DNA of 64,000 nt. Source: Riptortus pedestris. Its lineage: Eukaryota > Arthropoda > Insecta > Hemiptera > Alydidae. The position numbers were made by a program, and so were the translations under genes. Of this stretch, positions 46,239 to 58,327 are shown one piece after another (the first letter of the stretch is position 1; each line of letters begins with the position of its first letter). Below the pieces are notes generated by a model. That model saw only the letters and a program-made list of their open reading frames with translations. It did not search any database and was not told the DNA's origin. The stretch is from positions 75,246,501 through 75,310,500 of the forward strand of contig CM032232.1 in NCBI GenBank assembly GCA_019009955.1, in the 5' to 3' direction.

Positions 46239-46996
46239 ATAGCCTCCAGATACTGGGGAACCTATCCCCATCTGTGCTAGTACCCATATACTGGGGACCT
46301 ATCCCCAGCTCCGATAGTACCCAGATACTGGGGACCCATCCCCAGCTCCGATAGTACCCAGATACTGGGGGACCCATCCCCCCTCCGATAGTACCCAGAT
46401 ACTGGAGGACCCATCCCCAGCTCCGATAGTACCCAATACTGGGGACCCATCCCCAGCTCCGATAGTACCCAGATACTGGGGACCCATCCCCAGCTCCGAT
46501 AGTACCCAGATACTGGGGACCCATCCCCAGCTCCGATAGTACCCAGATACTGGGGGACCCATCCCCCCCTCCGATAGTACCCAGATACTGGAGGACCCAT
46601 CCCCAGCTCCGATAGTACCCAATACTGGGGACCCATCCCCAGCTCCGATAGTACCCAGATACTGGGGACCCATCCCCAGCTCCTATATTACCCAGATACT
46701 GGGGACCCATCCCCAGTTCCGATAATACCCACATACTGGGGGGCCCATCCCCAGCTCCGACAGTACCAAGATACTGGGGACCCATCCCCAGCTCCGATAG
46801 TACCCACATACTGGGGGGCCCATCCCCAGCTCCGACAGTACCAAGATACTGGGGACCCATCCCCAGCTCCGATAGTACCCAGATACTGAGGACCCATCCC
46901 CATCTCCGATAGTACCCAGATACTGGAGGACCCATCCCCAGCTCCGATAGTACCCAGATACTGGGGGACCCATCCCCAACTCCGATAGTACCCAGA
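46239..46996. repeat. 37-bp minisatellite, about 20 units
   Basis: The unit is CCGATAGTACCCAGATACTG followed by GGGACCCATCCCCAGCT. Each unit contains the dyad CTGGGGA-CCCA-TCCCCAG. Units vary between 36 and 38 bp. A five-unit block ending in the shortened ACCCAATACT variant recurs at 186-bp spacing (46435 and 46621), and a two-unit block with CCCACATACTGGGG recurs at 75 bp (46731 and 46806). All three minus-strand frames stay open through most of it because the unit lacks minus-strand stops, giving apparent frames up to 307 codons that are not convincing genes. Confidence 0.95.
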
Positions 46997-48474
46997 TCTA
47001 TTTTCTTATTATTCTGTGGATCCCATAGCAAGGTTCGTGGACTCCATAGAAACCGTTTATTTAAATATACTTGCAAAGAAAAGTGTCTTTCTCTAATAGT
47101 TTCCAATAAGTGCATATTATGTGTAATGAATAAGTTACATATTAGTTGGTGTAATGCCAACTCTCATTTGTAATCTCAAATAAATGATTGAAACTTCTGA
47201 ATGAGCCCAAAAAGTTAATGGGATCTGAATGATTTACTTGACATTGAAGGAAATATTCTACACAGGTAACAGATTTATCCTTTCCTCTAATATGTCTCTT
47301 TAGAATCCAACAACTTACCAGCCATTTTTCACACTTCAACTTAGAAATTTACAGTCTAATTCTTTATGTATTGGAATTTAAACATTGTAATCTAAAAAAG
47401 CATCATTAGTGTTATTTCCGCCTCTTATTAACTTGAGATACTGACAGCATTAATTTCGGCTTCCCAAAAAACTACTGCATATCAATTAATCAACGTCTGA
47501 ACGGGCGTCATTTTTTCCTCTCGGCGTGTCACAAGACAGCTGTGAAGTTCGTTGTCCTCAGTGTAATGAAATCCCGGTCATTCGGTAAAAATCTATCTTC
47601 GAATTCTATGTTACTCCACTATACTACTATTGGAATTTTTTAGTGTATATTGTTTCATATATCCAGCTTGTTCTTTGATAGTCTTTCATATATTAAAAGA
47701 AATCTCATGATCTAGATTGCATTCGTTGATTTGATGACTAACCAGGATGCAAAGACGATTAATTCGATGTCGAAAAATGATTGATCACTTTCTTTCTTCA
47801 GTACGTTCCCGACGAAACTCTTTTAACTATTTATCTATACGAGGAAGTATATTTTATTTTGGTTGCAAAATAATGTCTGACTTCTTCAGTATTGATCACT
47901 TGGGTACTAAATGCATGTTTATTAGATACCATTGTCTCAGTTTTCAACCATCGCCACCACTAATGAGCTAAGGACTCCGGAACTATACCTGTTTAGTGTC
48001 TTCACCATATGACAATTCGATATACCACCTAGATCTAGATGGTCAGCCACAGACACGGTCTACCAAATAAATTGAGCTAAAGATTTCTCTTGAGCAAATG
48101 AATAAACTAAAGCAGCTGAAAGATCTATTTCTTTCCTTATAGCAAAAATATTCCTTATAAAAAGATAATAAATTAAGGTTAATCAGAAACACTTTTTGTG
48201 AGTCCTCACAATTTATTTTCACAAACGCTTTCAGAAATTCCATTCCCATCCACAGAGCTACAAACAATAAAGCACCATAATTAAGGAGTCTAAAACTATT
48301 TTTTTTTTAAAAATGTACATAATTGATCATATAACAAACCAATCAATAAAACTATAAAATTTACATTAACATGTATATATAACAAAATATAAAAATTAAA
48401 ATATAATAAAATAATAATGGCTTACTTACTATCTAAACTTTAAAATTACAAAGAAAACAATTTCCCGTCAGAGC
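46997..48474. other. No gene recognised
   Basis: AT-rich sequence with only short motif-free frames (65-74 codons). Confidence 0.4.
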
Positions 48475-48840
48475 GTAGGACCCACAGAGATACTACTGGG
48501 CTGAACTCTGCCGATGCACTAAGGACGAAGGGATCCGTCCAAGCCGCTAGGGAGGGAGATGAGACAAGTCTGGACATGAGAGAAGCGTTTGTGTCCGTCT
48601 GCACATTTATATTCATTTTATTCTTGGCTTTTTCGAGTTTTATCTCAATACCCTATCCTCCACCATGACCACCATATAACCTCTTACATCGCTGTGAAGT
48701 AATTTTATCCGGTGGTCTCCAGCATGGTGGCTTTTCTCTCTACAGTGGGAATAAAACTCGGATCCTGCTCTCATGTGTTCTTTAGCTCTGATTCGCATCT
48801 TCCTCTCTGGCCTCCCTGCGTAGCTAGCCTCACACAACAC
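48475..48840 (-). pseudogene. Penelope-like GIY-YIG endonuclease C-terminal remnant
   Basis: The minus strand reads CEASYAGRPERKMRIRAKEH, which fits the C-x-x-x-Y-V-G-R-T-E-R...R-x-x-E-H core of GIY-YIG domains in Penelope-like retroelements. About 45 residues later, after one frame change, comes EIKLEKAKNKMNIN, which fits the E-x-x-x-I...K...N block closing that domain. The catalytic glutamate position may be kept in MVED or the following EI, which cannot be settled here. The open reading after the shift continues to about 48475. No polymerase domain is found upstream. A chance match is possible, as two short motifs carry the call. Confidence 0.42.
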
Positions 48841-51800
48841 TCAAATAAAAATGGACAATAAATTTAAGTATAATTTATTTATCATGTTGCCCATCTAATT
48901 CACACGACCACGCTATGGGCTTGAAAGCTATGCTTTTGGGAAACAATGAAGGCACATTACATCAGAGGATTATTAATACTGGTTTTGTAATTGACAAAAC
49001 TCTCATTTTTAGATTTCCTTAAAGGAGAATTCCCTTTGAAGACGATGACGAAAATTGAAAATTGGAAGTTCCAATGAATGAGCTTTATTTTTTAAATTAG
49101 TATTTTAATAAATGGGTATGGTTGATTAGAAGTTATTTCTTAAAACTCATATTTTTGCATTAGGCCTGAAAGGATTTATCTTTGAAAAAGAATGGACTCA
49201 ACCCTCATTTCTACCATTCTATTTGTAAAAACTCTGATTAATCTGATGAACAAATCGCATCTATACAGGTATCTGGAAATTGTTGAAATTATCAGTCCAA
49301 AACGTTTTCTAGTTGATCCTGAAAATTCAATATGATAAATTCGTTCCAAATGTGTTTAGGCATGAATGTTTCTCACTTTTTTTGGGAAGATATAAAATAT
49401 GAATTGTTTAAGTTCTTCAGCGCGTTTATTTCTTTAACTTTTCGATCCAACACAGAAGTATGTCTCAATGCTTATAATGCCATTTTGGAAAGAGTTATTT
49501 TCAGCAGAATTCGATTAAGAGGTAACAACTATAGAGGTTGTTCTCATGACAGGATTTATGAATATTTATTACTGTTTATTTTGATCAAATATGTAAATTT
49601 TAAGATGTTTTTGTTTTTTGCATTCAGGCTTAAGTAAACCCAAATCTTATTTTGATTACGACAGGCCTAGTATTACCTTAAGACCATAACTAAGGTAGAA
49701 GGTGGATTGTGATGGCAATCGGACATTTTTTATAGCATTCTAGCGACTAGCATGTATTTTTCTATGTATGAGTATCCAGGATGCAAATGGAGAAAGTTCT
49801 TGTGGAAAATGTGTTTTTTTACGTGTGGTCTGTATGGCGGACTTCGGAAAATAATGTATCAATTTTTGTTTGTATTGTCTATGGTAGAAAAAATAAATGT
49901 GCACGATATATTCCCTGAGAAAAACGTACAAGGTAGACCAGCTGATATTGATTCCGGTCAGTGTAGGATGTTCCAACTTTCAATAATTATATAATGGAAT
50001 GTCTTCTCAACTTTCCCTTTCATATAGTTTTGAGTTAAGGGTCCTATCGAATGCAGCTGCGATAAGACTAGAGGTCCATCCCCACTAAAGCAGCCTGGGG
50101 TCCATATTTCCGGCGGGGGATGTAAATGTCCCGGGTCTTTTCCCCTGGACCTGGTCCCGGAATTCGGGCGATGGCTAGGGCAATGCGGCCTTGGCTGGAG
50201 CGGTCAGTCACCCCGTCCAACCCAAGGTCCTACACGCGCCATCTCCCACCGGTCGCTGATCATAGTGTCTGCCAGCTCAGACAGCTGCAGCGGAGGTTTC
50301 TAGGATCAAAAGGTCAACAAGACGTCCGGACTAGTACGTTCTAAAGTAGTTTGATAAGCATCGTTGATAACATTAGGAAAGAACTTCATTCTCCTACTCA
50401 AAATCACCTGAATGAATTTCGGAGTGTACTTTCGGCCTCCCTACAGATATTGGTTTTATTGTAAACAGAACTTCAAGACACATCCATTCTCGCGATGTGT
50501 GTTAATTAAGCTTGAATTTTAATAGAAACTACTAGCATTGAATAGACGTTTTAGCAATCTCGGCTGTTGAATAAAGTTTTTTTACTTCCATATTCTTTTT
50601 CCTAGCCATATGTACAGCAAGTGTAGTGGTAAGGCCACTAGGCCAGCTTAGTTATGTGGTATAGTAAGAGAAGGCTGCTAATGGTGTAAGTCACAGGCTG
50701 AGGTATAAAGCCGGGGTCTATTTTCATTTTGCTTCCTCTGGATTCGAATTACATTTTTAGATGGTTGTCAATCTTGATAGTTGAATGTTCAAATAAAATT
50801 TCGTAATTCGGCATCTGACTATGTACGAAGCCATTCGATAGAGGAAAAGGATAATTCCAAGGAAATCGTCTACCTAGCAAGACTGCCTTTTCGATCAATG
50901 GGAAATGAGACCTGGTTTGATGTAACGCTATCTTCTTATCACTGAGTATGCGCAGCACACTAACACTGTCTTCGGAATCATAAACTTCCTAGAACCAAGG
51001 TAAACTTCAAACAACACTTTTTTCACTAGTCGAAGCAGAAGCTTGACGCTGTACATCAAAAGCTCCATTTACTGCAATGCGACTTGGCCTGCAGAGATTG
51101 TCTACTGGCAAGCAGTGTTGTCGTAAACCCAAGTAATAGGGAAAAAAATGAATTTAACATTGTAATTTCATTGATTCATAAATATCAATAAAATTTACCA
51201 TTTCAAAGACTGTGAACAAAAATAAACATATACTCAAAAACAAATAATAATATTAAGTAAACTGTGCATGAAACAGTAGGTAGCAGGTACAACAGGTCAC
51301 AAAATTGCACTAAATGTACTAAGAAAAGCAATTAACAAAGTAATGTATTACAATTGGTGTTTTGTACATTTTGTCCTACTTGTATATTAACCTAGTACTT
51401 TGTATTTTTTAGTTTTTAGCGTGCATCTAACCCCCACATAAATGGCTATGAAGTCATGAGCATTTCACTTAAGGCAACTTGTACCACTAAACATGTGGTT
51501 CATTATTATGAAATTTAATTTTGGGCGAGCTGCAGAAAGGTTTCAGCATACTAGGAAATCGCTTCTCAGTTGTGAAGTGAATCGCTTCCTTTCTGAGTTC
51601 TCTGGCCAGAATGTCCCTCCACTCCTCTGATACAAGTATCCTCTTTAGAACTTTTTCATGGGTTTCCCCTCATCTGAAATCCGAATTCTGTGTATGCACT
51701 TCTTCAGGTACATCTGTCATATTTCCAAACCAAATCTCTATTTCCTTTTCACTCTTTTCCTTCTTGGTCCATTATAGCCTTTCCTGCACTAAGCAGTCAG

Positions 51801-53430
51801 GTGACACTTATTTTGCCGTACATTCTACTGCTCTGAGATCTACCAGAATATTAATCAGTCCCTTATTTTTAAATTTAATTTCTTTTGTCATTTATTTCCC
51901 TTTAATTGTCTCACACGTCTCATTTTGAGCCTAAATTTTAAGTACCGTAGAGATAAGCTTCTTATTGCTGCAGAAAAAGAAAATGGAAGTGAGATGACAT
52001 GATTGTCATTTTAGGAGTTTCGGCATGATGTGTTTGCGTTACTGTGACATATAACACTTTTTATCGGATGCTTAGCAACGGAGATATGTTCGACTTCGTT
52101 TTCTATCTACAATCTTTTACGTTTGTGTGATATAATCGACCATCTGCATATATCTTAATATTCCTTAAAAACTATAAATAGCCAGTTCCATTCACATAAG
52201 TTAATGATTTAAGGCATTAAATTTATATTTTCGGACTCTTTCAAACTATTGGGGTTTCGTAGCTGGTATTGCAATTGGAAGTATACCGAGTGCACTAGTT
52301 TACTGCTATCTAGGTATTTATAATTATTACTGGATAATGTAGCTTTATGCTTTATATTAGGAGGGGTAATACTTTTATAAATAAAATAAACCAAATGCCC
52401 AAATGTTTAGAAATTCTTTGGCTTCCTTTTCTAGGTATAGAATAATTAGTTTAATTAAATCTTAAATTAAAAATTGTTTAGTCCCAAATAAATCAACTCT
52501 TAACTACACTGATAATTCAACATCTCAAGAAGAAAACCAATGAGTTTCGAAGAATGTATGCATTAGCTTTTGGTACAAAATACCAACTGTTTGTTTATTG
52601 GAAATTTATGACAATACCTTGCATGGAAGCTTATGAAAGCATATCATCGACCTGAATTGAGAATTGTGTTAATTTTTAATTCTTTAATTAAAAGTCTAGT
52701 TATCGGACATTATTAATAAAACGCATTACACAGTATTACTCTTTTCAAAACGTTTAGATCTAATTTCATTAACCTGCGAAATCGGCTCGGCTAAGGGGGA
52801 GGGGGTTGAAAATAGAAAACTGCCAATTTCTACATCCCAATCATGGTTAGAGGAGATATTTATAGGTCCTTTCATTATCATATATATGACCTAATTATCT
52901 TTTATAATACTTTTTGATCATAGGAACGGAGAAACATATGTTTAGTTTAATTTTTTCTCTCCCTTGCCCCTACAGCTCCCCGCCCCTAGGAACCCTAGGA
53001 CGTTTTAAAAACTCCAACCCCTAAGTTTAAAGAATAAGAACGTATGTGTCCTCTACAAAAGTTTGAAATGAAGGGCTTCACAAATATAGGTTTAAAATTT
53101 AAGGGTTACATTTTCAATAGTTCTTTTCCTTCGAATTGCGAAACGCACTCAACAACAGTACGCCAATAAGCAATATATCTTAATTGGCAGAACGCATTTA
53201 GGAAGCCAGGCAGGAAGGGATAAATATTAAGCGCAGTGGAAGTAATTTACCACTTTCAAAAAGTATCTTTTCTGAAGGTCTTTAAAATTGTAACTTAAAA
53301 TCAACTTAACTGATTGGTTTCAACATAAATGATGAACAGGCAATTCAGTGATCATTCAAAGCATCAAGCCTTTCATTAAGAATTTCATCTTCATTATTTT
53401 ACTAATTACTTTCGTTTATGTCTATTTTTT
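48841..53430. other. No gene recognised; scattered decayed HINE pieces
   Basis: HINE-like traces occur at ~49010-49090 (AGATTTCCTTAAAGG, GATGACGAAAAT), ~49525-49560 (GAGGTTGTTCTCATGACAGG) and ~52765-52865 (AACCTGCGAAATCGGCTCGG, AGAGGAGATATTT). A GC-richer patch at ~50040-50345 has a 72-codon plus frame without motif. Frames of up to 105 codons (51611-51928) show no known domain. Confidence 0.4.
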
Positions 53431-53574
53431 ACACCTAGAGTGGTGGGTTTGATTCCCGCCTGAGCAATAGGAATTTATTAACTTACAAACTCTTTAAATA
53501 AATTTTTAGTCTCTCCTTTGCTAGGAAAGGGGTTCTAACCTGTTGATAACCCACCCCAATTAGTCATAAATAAC
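53431..53574 (+). repeat. tRNA-Leu-derived SINE, 5'-truncated
   Basis: It starts inside the tRNA part at ACCTAGAGTGGTGGGTTTGA, with a B-box-like GGGTTTGATTCCCGCC. It continues GAGCAATAGGAATTTATTAA and CTAACCTGTTGATAACCCAC, then CCCAATTAGTC. The A-box half is missing. Confidence 0.75.
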
Positions 53575-54384
53575 ATTTTCATGTGTTTTCATTATTGTTA
53601 TCAGAGTATATTATGTCATTAAGTTGAATTTGTACTTTAAATACATAAGTACAGTTCATCGACATTGCAATTAATATTGAAACACTGTAACAGATGAAGT
53701 AACATGGTAAAAAAAAAAGTAAAATCAAATAAATTCCCTCATTTTAGTGGTAGTGAAATGAGTATAAAAATAAAATACATTAGAAAATTCGTTAAATATG
53801 GAGGACTGTTGGGACGGGTTTATTTAACCATTAATATGTATGCATTTTCCAGCCTCATATCTAAAAATTAAAAATACTTCTATTTGTTATTTTTAAAAAT
53901 CGAGCAGGAAACAAAATATTGGTGAGTATTGCCGGAAAAGAAACATAATCACTTGAATCATTCTAAAAGAATAATACCAACTATCGTCATTTTCAATAAT
54001 TTATATGGATACTTCAAAATTCGAATTCTTCTTTTTTTGTAAAATTTTCTGTTTTTCGATTGAAATTATTAATCTTCCAACATATTATATCAATATCAAT
54101 AAAATTATAAGTAAAATATTATTAGTATTTAATAATAAAGTCATAAAGACATATAAATAAAATTCTTTCATTATGTAAGTATAAAAAAACCGGTTTCCTG
54201 TATAATCCCCCCTTTAGTATTTGGCTGAATTCCAGTTTTCTTTCCTTTCGATGGAGTTATTGTCTTTTTTCATTTAATATTTATTTCGCCAAAAGAAACA
54301 TGCGGTCATTCATTATTTTTTGTAATCCGGTGAATGTACTAATGATTAAGTAGTTCTTCACGAATGGCTATTTATATCACTCTT
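53575..54384. other. No gene recognised
   Basis: Very AT-rich, with A runs. No repeat or gene signature. Confidence 0.4.
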
Positions 54385-54480
54385 CAGCCTAAAAGAAAAA
54401 TGGTGGGATAGATTTTCCTGAAATTCGTTTAAAATATCGAGTTTGGTTTCGATGGAACAAAACTTGCGACCACTAGAGTG

Positions 54481-54561
<81 letters not shown>

Positions 54562-54687
54562 GTTTTGAACAGACCTCATTTTCGTCATCTCCTGAGTAGG
54601 ATCGATGCACATTTGAGGAAATTTTAAAAAAAAATCGGGGTCATGATTGCGATCTCAATAGCTGATTTCCCTAATGGGAAATCTGTT
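54385..54687 (-). mobile_element. HINE 5' half with (AC)n(AT)n tract
   Basis: Minus-oriented: AAAATATCGAGTTTGG, GCGACCACTAGAGTGG, then a compound (AC)n (54486-54537) and (AT)n (to ~54561) tract at the fixed microsatellite site. Next come GAACAGACCTCATTTTCGTC and ATCTCCTGAGTAGGATCGATG, and the 5' palindrome GATTTCCCTAATGGGAAATC. The distal half is absent. Confidence 0.75.
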
Positions 54688-54989
54688 AGTAGTCAGTAAT
54701 TAAGCTGGGAAAAGTTTTTTAGGCCCTTTCTTTTCAGGTATAAATGTGAAAAATCAGGTACAAGCGTTGCCCCCTTAAATCGATTTTTCTTCTTATTCTT
54801 GCAGTTTACCAAATTCACACGCACACACTCACACACTTTTACCTTGCTTTGCAGTTAAGAACCTACTTGAATAAATAAGTTTCTGAAAAAGTCGATCAGA
54901 TTAGTGATGTAGAGCCAAAAATGTTAACAAGTACAAATGGATATACTTTTGAACCTATAGGTTAAAGCTGGCGTCTAAATATTTTATTG
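54688..54989. other. No gene recognised
   Basis: Short AT-rich spacer with a CACACGCACACACTCACACA run. Confidence 0.4.
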
Positions 54990-55195
54990 TTATATATTAA
55001 CGCCCACTTTATACTACAAGGACGGGTTAACTACAAGGTTACCATTCCCTCACTCCGAATGAGACGGTTATATTTAATGAGTTTACGAATTTACGAAATA
55101 AAAACCTATTTTCCCCTTGGATTCGAACCCACGACTCTAGGTTTACAAAATATATTAAAACCAACTCTTAAACCACTTGGGCAACCTGAGCCCCC
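54990..55195 (-). repeat. Full-length tRNA-Leu-derived SINE (best copy)
   Basis: Read on the minus strand, it begins GGGGGCTCAGGTTGCCCAAG then TGGTTTAAGAG, corresponding to the TGGCCGAGTGGTTAAGGC A-box region of tRNA-Leu. Next come a TTTTAAT anticodon-loop region, CCTAGAGTCGTGGGTTCGAA (ending in a perfect GGTTCGAATCC B box), GGGGAAAATAGG, and a tRNA-unrelated body ending AACCTTGTAGTTAACCCGTC and GGGCGTTAATA. TAAATATTTTAT before and TAGATATTTCAT after are a probable 12-bp target duplication with two differences. The internal Pol III promoter is therefore still recognisable. Confidence 0.82.
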
Positions 55196-55317
55196 TAGAT
55201 ATTTCATGTCCAGCTTAAATTTCCAGACTTATTTACATTGTCTTAAGGAATAGGGAATAAAATGGTGATGCAACAAATAGAAAATATGTCCTTTGTGTGT
55301 GACGCACTTTCCTTCAC

Positions 55318-55340
55318 TCTCTCTCTCTCTCTCTCCCCTC

Positions 55341-55417
<77 letters not shown>
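55318..55417. repeat. (CT)n(AT)n compound microsatellite
   Basis: CT repeats with a CCCCTCCCCTCCC interruption run from 55318 to ~55388 and pass into (AT)n to ~55417. No HINE flanks are present. Confidence 0.9.
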
Positions 55418-55420
<3 letters not shown>

Positions 55421-56081
55421 ACACTCACACACACTTAAATATACTTTTAAGTATCCTTCCTAACCTCTGCTTTATCTTAAGGCTGCCCTTTATAGAAGCG
55501 GTTCTTTCCACTTCCAATCCTAAATTTTAATACGCCAAAATTTCATTTATATATTTACATACATTTATTTATATTTAACATAAAGGCAGAAGAAATAAGA
55601 AAAATGTCAATCGACATTTAAAAAAGCTTTTATAAGAATAGTGAATTTCCATTGATATCACAATAAAGTTTAACTTAATTAAATTAAATTAATTGAACTA
55701 AATGAAAGCTGCTCCCTACTTAGCATCCCCAACAGAAAGGATATTTATATAATATAACATAAAATGGAAATAATTTCCTTAAATATGGCAGATAAGGAGG
55801 CTGACATTGATAGGTGGGTATACCCCAAAATAGTGGTAGCTTAATTTTTTTTGATTGCTTACATTTATATTTTAGCATTTACATAGTATTCTTTATTTTT
55901 AACACATCTGCAGCATTTCTCATTCGGCCACTAATTCCTAGACGAAGTTAGTAGCTGAAAAACACTATCACTAATGTTAGAAGTTCCCTTTTTAGGAGCC
56001 AGGGGCCTGTTTTTTAATTCTAATTCTAATTCCCGATCTAAAAGTAATACACCTTTAATTACTTGAAGGGCTCCAGAAGAG
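55418..56081. other. No gene recognised
   Basis: AT-rich sequence with AATTAAATTAAATTAATTGA-type runs near 55675-55700. Confidence 0.4.
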
Positions 56082-56093
56082 ACACTTCCTTAT

Positions 56094-56300
56094 TGTTATT
56101 TATTAACGACTACTTTTAACTACTATGGCTATTTGTGGCGGCCTACCTACAGGTTACCACACTTTTCTGGGTGGGAGTAAGGATTTAATTTAATGGGGAT
56201 TTTATTTATTTGAGGATTTTATTTATCACTGAATTAGTTCCTATTGCTCAGGTGGAAATCGAACTCGTCACTCTAGGTTTACCAAATGAGATTAAAGCCA
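56094..56300 (-). repeat. 5'-truncated SINE with perfect 12-bp target duplication
   Basis: ACACTTCCTTAT stands at 56082-56093 and again at 56301-56312. Between them is a minus-oriented SINE whose tail (TATTTATTAACGACTAC) is intact. Its head stops in the tRNA anticodon-stem region (ATGAGATTAAAGCCA), so reverse transcription ended before the A box. The B box region reads GGTGGAAATCGAACTCGTCA. A TTTAATTTAATGGGGATTTT stretch is duplicated locally. Confidence 0.82.
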
Positions 56301-56537
56301 ACACTTCCTTATGCTTTAGTTATTTTGATTAGCACTCTTCTCTGATTACTGGATTGAAGGGTAACATTCTTTCTTACGCAAAGTATAGTATTTCCAAAGG
56401 TTGGTGTAGCATGAGATAACTGGAATGAAAGTTACTTTGGAAAAGTTAATGCAGTTTCTAAGATAAGGATCCTATACTGTTTTTTAATATAATGCAGAGT
56501 GAACTTTCAGAGTCAACGCTCCATCCTCAGTGCCTGC

Positions 56538-56610
56538 TGATTAAAGCTGCGTAGTCTCCCGACTGGGGCGACTTCCGGCGATCGTGGTCCAGGCAACGCA
56601 GCTTTAATCA
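56538..56610. repeat. 73-bp stem-loop with perfect 15-bp arms
   Basis: TGATTAAAGCTGCGT (56538-56552) and ACGCAGCTTTAATCA (56596-56610) are exact inverse complements. The 43-base interior is GC-rich and has its own small dyads (AGTC-TCCC-GACT, CGATCG), so a branched fold is possible. It matches no transposon terminus I know. Confidence 0.8.
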
Positions 56611-57389
56611 ACATTGTGGCATTGCTGATAGTGTAATATTCATGGTTTGTTTTATTACTATTCACCAAATATACCGACAGATTCTGTTTGCATCTCTTCT
56701 AAATTCCTTGTGACTGATTTAATGTTATTATATTGTATGGCAGATAATCATTTTCCTTCTTTTTTCCTGACCGAATCCTGATTTCTATGAGATAAGCCTT
56801 CACTGAAATGTACTCAACTCTCAATCTTTCCCCTGGCATCTCTAGAATTCGCAACCACAAAGCATGCGCCGGCCTCGCTCTGTTTCCAAGACTCAACTTT
56901 CCCATTTTAGCTTGATTCATTCCTGTAGTCTTCGTCTTCATTATCAGATGCGCTTTTCGATAGTGACTTGATCCGCTCGAATGAATGTTTCATTTCGAGT
57001 GGAGCTGGGCACTTTATTTATGTCTTCTTCAAGTTGGTATTCCACAATGGTACTTAACCTGTCCGTAGAAAGAACAACATGATCTGAGATACTCTCATCT
57101 GTTAAGAGTTCCTTTTCTTCATTAATGACAACTAATTCAACCAATACTTTATTTTTTTAAGAGATATCTGATTGTTGCAAAACTGAATTGCATTTTTATT
57201 TTTAGTCACTGAAAAAGAAATAAAATGTCACATATTTCCAAAAAACGCTTATGAAATACTTAGAAGTATAAGCAGACATTTAAAAAAATCGGAATGGGTA
57301 AAACACAACGTAATAGATCTAAATATAATTTTTGGCGTGGTTTGTAACTTTTAAACATTGAAGGTGAAAGTCTTTATACTACTGATTTG
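56611..57389. other. No confirmed gene; weakly protein-like minus-strand patch
   Basis: On the minus strand 57144-56944 is open (DESISDHVVLSTDRLSTIVE). An overlapping alternative frame ends ERIKSLSKSASDNEDEDYRN then SS and stop, an acidic serine-rich end. Either could be exon debris. No start, splice pair or homologue is visible. Confidence 0.2.
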
Positions 57390-57503
57390 AGCAGATTTCC
57401 CTTAAGGGAAATTATCTATGAGGTCTTACTCATGATGCGATTTTCGACATTTTTCTTCAAATACCATCGTTCTAAGGAGATTACGAAAATGAGGTGCGTT
57501 CAA

Positions 57504-57571
<68 letters not shown>

Positions 57572-58327
57572 CTGTTACCACTCTAGTGGTCGCAATTATT
57601 GTTTAATCGTTAACAAAACTCGATATGTAAAAAGAATGATCAAGTTCGTTAATCTGAAATCGGACCAAGTGGAGGGAGGAGGGGGGGGGTTTAAAGGGGA
57701 GAATTTTGAAAATTCGAAATATCATCGTTACTTTACGTGAGATCGAAAAAATATATATGATCAATCTTATAGAAAATTAAATGTAGTATAAATATTGCTA
57801 TATACATTTATTCTCCATATTGAATATTAACCGAGATATTTGCATTTTTCAGCTTTGACCCTCTAGCAAAACCCCATTTCTACTCGTTACATAAACAATA
57901 CTTGGTTATGTAATAAACCATATCATTCGAAGCTTAAATACCAACTATTGTTTACAAGAGACTTTTATTAAACGAGATACTCGCAAATATGTTCGGGTGA
58001 CCCCCCCCCTTTCTTAGTTTTTAGACTACTTAAATTTGATTGAATGAGATAAAATGTATTCTGATTCATTGTAAATTACAGTAATAGATATAGCAAATAG
58101 TTTTAAATCAAACTAATACGTCATACTCTGATAGATTACAGTATTTGTATTACTTTCCGGTAAGAAGTTGGCAGAACTGTTTGTTTACATTTCAGATGCT
58201 TTCCGTCGGGAGGTTTATTACTATCGTTTGTATTTATTCACTCAATGTTCACGGTGGTTTTGTGTTAGCGGTATGTAGATTTATCTATTGTTAAACTTCA
58301 CGCGGGAAAACTGATTAGTTTATGCAC
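57390..58327 (+). mobile_element. HINE copy, nearly full length
   Basis: The 5' palindrome is at 57390 (AGCAGATTTCCCTTAAGGG). (TA)n lies at ~57508-57567, followed by TTTGTCTGTTACCACTCTAG and the whole body. The copy ends CACGCGGGAAAACTGATTAG then TTTATGCA, and then leaves the consensus just before the 3' hairpin. The distal part includes TTTCCGGTAAGAAGTTGGCA and the GGTGGTTTTGTGTTAGCGG block. Confidence 0.75.

Noticed and set aside
46237..47160. 307-codon minus-strand open frame across the minisatellite
   Set aside because: The 37-bp unit has no minus-strand stop in any phase, so all three frames are open; the frame is a by-product of the repeat.
55120..55195. Genuine tRNA-Leu gene
   Set aside because: The acceptor stem does not close, the A box region is altered and the same unit recurs with a fixed non-tRNA body; it is a SINE head.
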